From Anaerolineales bacterium (GTDB lineage: Bacteria > Chloroflexota > Anaerolineae > 4572-78 > NAK82), in assembly GCA_020343875.1 (NCBI GenBank), contig CP070811.1:3738002-3771032 (forward strand): a stretch of DNA of 33,031 nucleotides, in the 5' to 3' direction. Both the position numbers and the translations under genes were made by a program. Shown piece by piece: positions 30,201-33,031 of this stretch; the stretch's first letter is position 1, and each line of letters begins with the position of its first letter. Below the pieces are notes generated by a model, which was given only the letters and a program-made list of their open reading frames with translations, was not told the origin of the DNA and made no database searches.

Positions 30201-30659
30201 GTGCAACAGCAATTTGTTACCAAAGCCTCGGATGAGCCCAGCCCAGCTTCGGTCTACAAGTTTTGGGTTGAAATCGAGAGTATCGTCGTGGCTGAGTTTA
30301 AAGAGTGCAGCGGCCTGACGGTAGAGCGCGATGTCAAGAAGGTCGAGGAAGGTGGCGTCAACGACCGGCTGCATGTCCTGCCCGGTCGCAGTAAGTACTC
30401 CGACATTACGCTCAAGCATGGCATCACCCAATCTGCCGATCTGTGGGACTGGTACCAGGTTGGGTTGTACGATGGGAAGGTGAAAAGAGTCAATTTTTCA
30501 ATTCTGTTGCGCAACGTCGAGGGCGACGTGCTGAAGCGTTGGAGCGTCATCGAAGGCTTTCCCATCAAGTGGGAAGGTCCTCAATTGAACACCGAGACCA
30601 ATCAGGTTGCCATCGAGACTCTGGTGATCGCCCACCACGGGCTGAAACTGGGTGATTGA
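30201..30659 (+). CDS. Tail tube protein 2
   Basis: The second gp19/Pvc1-type tube protein, 152 residues. The start is GTG 30201 because AAGGAG (30187-30192) lies 8 bases before it; the upstream GTG 30192 overlaps that SD. Motifs are VYKFWVEIESIVVAEFKECSGLTVERDV, DRLHVLPGRSKYSDITLKHGIT, LWDWY and a C-terminal IETLVIAHHGLKL. In related systems one tube paralogue builds the shaft and another sits at the baseplate end as an adaptor (Pvc5-like). Its place after the assembly genes suggests the adaptor role. The stop overlaps the reading frame of the next gene. Confidence 0.92.
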   Translation: MQQQFVTKASDEPSPASVYKFWVEIESIVVAEFKECSGLTVERDVKKVEEGGVNDRLHVLPGRSKYSDITLKHGITQSADLWDWYQVGLYDGKVKRVNFSILLRNVEGDVLKRWSVIEGFPIKWEGPQLNTETNQVAIETLVIAHHGLKLGD

Positions 30660-30663
30660 GGCA

Positions 30664-33030
30664 ATGGACCAGGCAGCCCCCCAGCCGGAGCCGAAACCAT
30701 CACGCCATGATGACCAGGCTCAACTGAATGATTTGGCCCAGGCGCTGACGGCGCGGGCCCGCTGGCCCGGAGCGGTCCTATCACCCTGGGTGCAGCGGGC
30801 ATTATTGCCTGAGCAGGCCGTCCAGGCAGCCAGCGGGGTGCGCCAGGCCCGCCCGACCGCGTTGTCGGAGTCGCATACCCGGGCCTTGGTCCAGCGGGCG
30901 GAGCGCCATAGAACCGGCAGTAGCCGGGTGTGGCAGCCGGACGTCGGCTCCGTCGCGCCAGCGACCTTCGAATACTTTGCGGGTGAAATCGTCGAGCGCC
31001 ACCGGCCTATCGCCGACAAGTACCACGTCCAATCAGCCCAGGAGCCGGGGGAAGAGAGCGCGTTACCACTGGCCCCCGCTGGACAGGTGGGTATGGTTTT
31101 AGGGAGGCGCGGTGCTTGGCCAGAAGCCCGCCCGGCACCCTCTCCGCCGCCCCCGCCAGCGGCTGTGCAACAATCGCCGGCCCAGCCTCGAACAGCTCCG
31201 CCAGACAGGCCGTCGATTCAAGCACCGAAACAGGTGCGCCAGCGCCGGAATATCCGGCCAATGTCCCGGGTTGAGGAAATAACGCCCGCCACTAAGATGA
31301 AGATGGCCGATATGGCCACGGTGGAGGGCGGGCCAGAAATTGAGGCGGGCCTGGCAGAAGAGACGTCCCCGGACGCCCTGCCCCCCCCACCACGCGCTGC
31401 GGAACCGTCACCGGCGGCGGAAACTGAACGGCCGCCGGCCGTCCAGCGGAAAGCCGCACCTGAGGGGCCCGCAACGCCGCCTGTGACCGAGCTCAAACCG
31501 GAAATTGAGGCGGGCCTGCCACCTATCCAGCGGGAAGCCCCGCCTGAGGTGCCCGCAGCGCCGCCTGTGGCGGAGGCCAAACCGGAAGTGCCCGGCCGGC
31601 CGCTTGTCCAGCGGGAGGTCCCGCCACAGGCGCCCGCAGCGCCGCCTGCCCGTGAGGCCAGGCCCGAAGCGCCCGACCTGCCGCCGGTCCAGCGGGAGGC
31701 CGCGCCTGAGGCGCCCGCAGCGCCGCCTGCCCAGGAGCTCAAGCCGGAAGCGCCCGGCCTGCCGCCTGCTCGTGAGGCCAGGCCCGCAGCGCCTGACCTG
31801 CCGCCAGTCCAGCGAGAGGCCCCGCCTGAGGTACCCGCAGCGCCGCCTGTGGCGGAGGTCAAGCCGGAAGCGCCTGACCTGCCGCCGGTCCAGCGGGAGG
31901 CGCCGCCTGAGGTGCCCGCAGCGCCGCCTGCCCGTGAGGTCAAGCCGGAAGTGCCTGACCTGCCGCCTGCCCAGCGGGAGGCCGCGCCTGAGGCGCCCGC
32001 AGCGCCGCCTGTGGCGGAAGTCAAGCCGGAAGCGCCCGGCCTGCCGCCGGTCCAGCCGGAAGCCCCGCCTGTGGCGGAGGTCAAGCCGGAAGCGCCTGAC
32101 CTGCCGCTTGTCCAGCGGGAGGCCCCGCCCGAGGTGTCCGCAGCGCCGCCTGTGGCGGAGATCAAGCCGGAAGCGCCTGACCTGCCGCTTGTCCAGCGGG
32201 AGACCCCGCCTGAGGCGCCCGCAGCGCCGCCTGCCCGTGAGGCCAGGCCGGAAGCGCCTGACCTGCCGCTTGTCCAGCGAGCGGTCCCGCCCGAGGTGGA
32301 GATCAAGCCGGAAGCGCCTGACCTGCCGCCTCCCCAGCCCGAAGCGCCGCCTGCCCGTGAGGCCAGGCCCGAAGCGCCTGACCTGCCGCTTGTCCAGCGA
32401 GAGGCCAGAGTGCCACCGCAGGTGGTGAAAGAGACCCAGCCGCCTCCAGAGCCCCCACTGCCGGAGTCGGAGCCAGAGGCCGCATTGCCTACCTCTGAAG
32501 CACCAGCGGCTGAGGTGGAACCCCAACTCCCGCTTGGTTTAGAAAGGGAAGTCCTGGCCCGGGCCCAGGCGCGGGCGCATTTGCCGCTGATAGAGCCGCT
32601 GCGCCCGGCCAGGGGGCTTGAGCCGGAGGAGGAGCACGTCGAGACGCCCCAGGATCTGCGCAAGCCGCCTCCCGTGAGCCAAATCAGGCCCTCGACGCCC
32701 ATGCCCGTGCTGCGTCTCCCCCAGGTTCGCCTCGGGGGTGAGGGTGAGGCCGGTGTCGCCCCGGCCCGCAGCGATGGGCAGCCTCTACCGCCGGCACCCC
32801 GGCTGTCGGCAGGGGACATGCTTCAGCGAGAGGCATTGGCCATCTCTATGGACCTGGCCCCGCCCCCCCGTCGGGTAGAGGTGGTGCAGAGATTAGAGGG
32901 GGAAGTGGAAACAGTCCCAAGCCAAGCGGCTGAGGGGGGGAAACCTGACCTGGACCGCCTGGCGCGGCAGGTCTACCCGCTCATCAAGCGCATGTTGGCC
33001 GTCGAGCGCGAGCGGAGATTCAGCCGCTAA
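30664..33030 (+). CDS. Large Pro/Ala/Glu-rich repeat protein of the eCIS locus
   Basis: The product has 788 residues. ATG 30664 has GAGG close upstream; GTG 30652 is an alternative. The N-terminal 200 residues are mixed and helical (LNDLAQALTARARWPGAVLSPW and VQRALLPEQAVQAA). From about residue 255 to 590 there are some 14 imperfect repeats of about 27 residues built from L-P-P-V-Q-R-E-A-P-P-E-V-P-A-A-P-P-V-A-E-V-K-P-E-A-P-D. The Pro content rules out a globular fold, so it is probably an extended rod or flexible tether. A short mixed region (with a PRLSAGDMLQREALAISMDL segment) leads to the end helix DLDRLARQVYPLIKRMLAVERERR, shared with the 56-residue protein upstream. The V-Q-R step recalls the spacer of the DUF4157 cargo proteins. 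It could be a tape-measure, fibre or cargo tether. No family was recognised. Confidence 0.75.
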   Translation: MDQAAPQPEPKPSRHDDQAQLNDLAQALTARARWPGAVLSPWVQRALLPEQAVQAASGVRQARPTALSESHTRALVQRAERHRTGSSRVWQPDVGSVAPATFEYFAGEIVERHRPIADKYHVQSAQEPGEESALPLAPAGQVGMVLGRRGAWPEARPAPSPPPPPAAVQQSPAQPRTAPPDRPSIQAPKQVRQRRNIRPMSRVEEITPATKMKMADMATVEGGPEIEAGLAEETSPDALPPPPRAAEPSPAAETERPPAVQRKAAPEGPATPPVTELKPEIEAGLPPIQREAPPEVPAAPPVAEAKPEVPGRPLVQREVPPQAPAAPPAREARPEAPDLPPVQREAAPEAPAAPPAQELKPEAPGLPPAREARPAAPDLPPVQREAPPEVPAAPPVAEVKPEAPDLPPVQREAPPEVPAAPPAREVKPEVPDLPPAQREAAPEAPAAPPVAEVKPEAPGLPPVQPEAPPVAEVKPEAPDLPLVQREAPPEVSAAPPVAEIKPEAPDLPLVQRETPPEAPAAPPAREARPEAPDLPLVQRAVPPEVEIKPEAPDLPPPQPEAPPAREARPEAPDLPLVQREARVPPQVVKETQPPPEPPLPESEPEAALPTSEAPAAEVEPQLPLGLEREVLARAQARAHLPLIEPLRPARGLEPEEEHVETPQDLRKPPPVSQIRPSTPMPVLRLPQVRLGGEGEAGVAPARSDGQPLPPAPRLSAGDMLQREALAISMDLAPPPRRVEVVQRLEGEVETVPSQAAEGGKPDLDRLARQVYPLIKRMLAVERERRFSR
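31430..32420 (+). repeat. Tandem coding repeats, about 81 bases each
   Basis: About 14 imperfect copies of a unit coding for the 27-residue Pro-rich motif, GC-rich, with some shortened copies (near 32050 and 32290). Long antisense frames over this region are a by-product of its composition. Confidence 0.85.
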
Positions 33031-33031
33031 T

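Noticed and set aside
31218..32819. Long minus-strand ORF (533 residues) and a plus-strand alternative frame over the Pro-rich gene
   Set aside because: They mirror the repeat composition of the sense gene (Ser/Gly/Thr-Arg monotony, no SD). The sense frame has a proper start, end and shared C-terminal helix.

Overview
The window looks like a chromosome piece from a Chloroflexota (Anaerolineae-like) bacterium. This is an inference from the gene set (EF-G2, CdaA-YbbR, a Thr/Pro-rich tail on the YbbR protein, a DUF4157-rich injection-system locus), from the mix of ATG, GTG and TTG starts with good Shine-Dalgarno (SD) sites, and from sigma70-like promoters. There is no rRNA, tRNA or marker gene that would settle it.

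Positions 1-17000 are mostly housekeeping. In order: the start of modA (minus strand, runs off the left edge); a divergent mgtE Mg2+ channel gene that is split by one in-frame TGA and sits behind a leader RNA able to hide its SD; two minus-strand genes (a small two-helix membrane protein and an exported Asp-box beta-propeller); a clan GH-A hydrolase-like protein with a C-terminal LysM and a Lys in the usual acid/base position; an EF-G2-type translational GTPase; a candidate structured RNA with a clear terminator; argF; a long TPR protein; and a cdaA-ybbR-glmS group that places c-di-AMP synthesis next to amino-sugar synthesis.

Positions 17000-33031 are one plus-strand locus for a phage-tail-like extracellular contractile injection system (eCIS), which probably continues past the right edge. 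The order is: Pvc15-like AAA+ ATPase; a DUF4157 protein with acidic repeats; a cargo protein made of a shared leader, DUF4157 and a C-terminal ADP-ribosyltransferase-like domain; a small unknown protein; a second cargo with an almost identical N-terminal half and a C-terminal kinase-like domain; a third short cargo that keeps only the leader; a Pvc16-like (DUF4255) tail-terminator protein; sheath; tube 1; a tail assembly protein joined to a small helical protein by a probable programmed -1 frameshift; a 56-residue helical protein; tube 2; and a very Pro/Ala/Glu-rich repeat protein.

The working picture is that sheath, two tubes, terminator, ATPase and assembly chaperones build the injector. 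The DUF4157 proteins would be its payload, with interchangeable toxic C-termini attached to a recently duplicated delivery module. The strongest new signals are the frameshift site at 29839-29845 (slippery G7, downstream 9-bp stem, second ORF without a normal start) and the cargo cassette at 20600-25890.
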